Position numbers and translations under genes: made by a program. Source: Mimachlamys varia (taxonomy: Eukaryota > Mollusca > Bivalvia > Pectinida > Pectinidae). Taken from it: 64,000 nt of DNA. The notes beneath the pieces are model-generated. The model did not search any database, was not told the origin of the DNA, and worked only from the letters and a program-made list of their open reading frames with translations. Positions 63,144-64,000 of the stretch are shown here, one piece after another (the first letter of the stretch is position 1; each line of letters begins with the position of its first letter). The stretch is from NCBI GenBank assembly GCA_947623455.1, contig OX392543.1:17234757-17298756 (forward strand), in the 5' to 3' direction.

Positions 63144-64000
63144 CTGTAAATTTCCAATAGGGCTTTAATAGGGGGGTCAAAGGTCACACTCAATTAAAAT
63201 GTGACAGTTGAAATAGTAACATTTCCATTTCAATATTTGTTTAAACCAATAAAAAACCTTCTTTTTTTCTGTATTTGTACAAAATTATTTCAACCAAAGA
63301 CAAAACAGGACTCAATAAGTTAAAAGTCCATTGTGTTGATAGAAACAATGAAATGTAGTCAATAGGAACACAGCAAATGTATAGGTGAAAACTATAAAAT
63401 TCCGATGGCGAGGTCAAAGTCAGGAAGATTTTGAAAGTTTAAATGACTTTTGGCATTTTGTGGAAGGACAGGATGAATTTCAAACTGATATCACAATGTC
63501 TTGATAAAGAGAATTTTGGGAAAAGATGGCTTTCAAGTTCATCCACACATGGTCCAGGAGGGTTAATTGACCTTGAACTGCATTTCAAGGTCAGCGAGAA
63601 GGGCAATGTAGGGTGGAAGATAGTCACTCAATAGTTAAGAATTTCCTGGAATATTTCTTAGAAATATTACTTCACATGACGGGGTATACAGCCAATATGA
63701 AAAGGGGAATTCAGATTACAATAGATAAAATTGGCATGAGAGGAAATGTAATTCTTGTTGAATGATTTGAAGATTAATGTAATTAAAATAAAATAATTCA
63801 AAAATAAATTTTAATGATTTTTGTTTTTTTTTTGCTATTAAAAAAAAACATGCATGAAATTATATCTTATGCACCATAAAAATTTGGTCGTTAAAAAAAC
63901 AGTGTAATTATCGTTTTAGCATATTTCCTAAAATTAAGAAAATAAAAATAAATCAAGAGCATATCACTGTGATTATCCTGCAATAAGCCTGGGATATAAT
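63144..64000 (-). other. Upstream intron, partial
   Basis: AT-rich non-coding DNA up to the window edge. No exon recognised. Confidence 0.7.

Noticed and set aside
1..64000. Twitchin, obscurin or unc-89 identity
   Set aside because: No kinase, fibronectin type III, SH3 or RhoGEF domain is visible. The Ig-plus-spring layout fits titin/kettin-like proteins better, although domains outside the window could change this.

Overview
The window is eukaryotic. It holds one very large protein-coding gene on the minus strand, entered and left in mid-gene. Twenty-nine constitutive-looking exons, about 31.3 kb of coding sequence or roughly 10,400 residues, can be chained with consistent GT-AG splice sites and reading phases. 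The product is a titin / kettin (sallimus)-type muscle giant: at least sixteen intracellular I-set Ig domains joined by linkers and by enormous acidic Glu/Thr/Val/Pro/Lys-rich, PEVK-like spring regions. AT-rich introns and a recurring intronic word related to AGGGAGATAACTCC, which I know as abundant in bivalve genomes, suggest a mollusc, probably a bivalve; that assignment is inference.

Layout in transcription order, from high to low coordinates. (1) 63143-47847: a 33-nt microexon and eighteen further small to mid-size exons encode ten Ig domains separated by short linkers (kettin-like region). An apparent 1-nt frameshift lies in the exon at 56967-57356. (2) 47216-37957: four exons, each a spring-like N-terminal part (a five-residue VEETP array, nine 47-residue repeats, a 45-residue duplication) capped by one Ig domain. 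(3) 36617-30063: a single 6.6-kb exon with no Ig, containing four near-identical 181-residue repeats and then degenerate acidic units. (4) 29137-27648: a linker exon and a two-exon Ig domain. (5) an 11.4-kb intron carrying two candidate alternative terminal exons, at 23389-23621 and 21953-22212; the second encodes a hydrophobic membrane-anchor-like tail. (6) 16261-15497: linker plus Ig. (7) 12243 to the left edge: an uninterrupted exon of more than 12.2 kb with six 75-residue repeats, then 27 copies of a 111-residue repeat.

Almost every exon boundary between domains is phase 1, so modules can be added or skipped without changing frame. The Ig domains would give stiff spaced binding sites on filaments, and the acidic repeats would act as extensible spacers. 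The two terminal exons, if real, would make shorter isoforms ending before the main spring, as the novex-3 exon does in vertebrate titin.

The rest of the window is intron: AT-rich DNA with several minisatellites, a family of 90-bp palindromic MITE-like elements and a candidate 383-bp inverted-repeat element. The transcription start, the N-terminal exons and the normal C-terminus lie outside the window. I see no RNA gene, CRISPR array or second complete gene. The long plus-strand ORFs over the repeats are antisense shadows.
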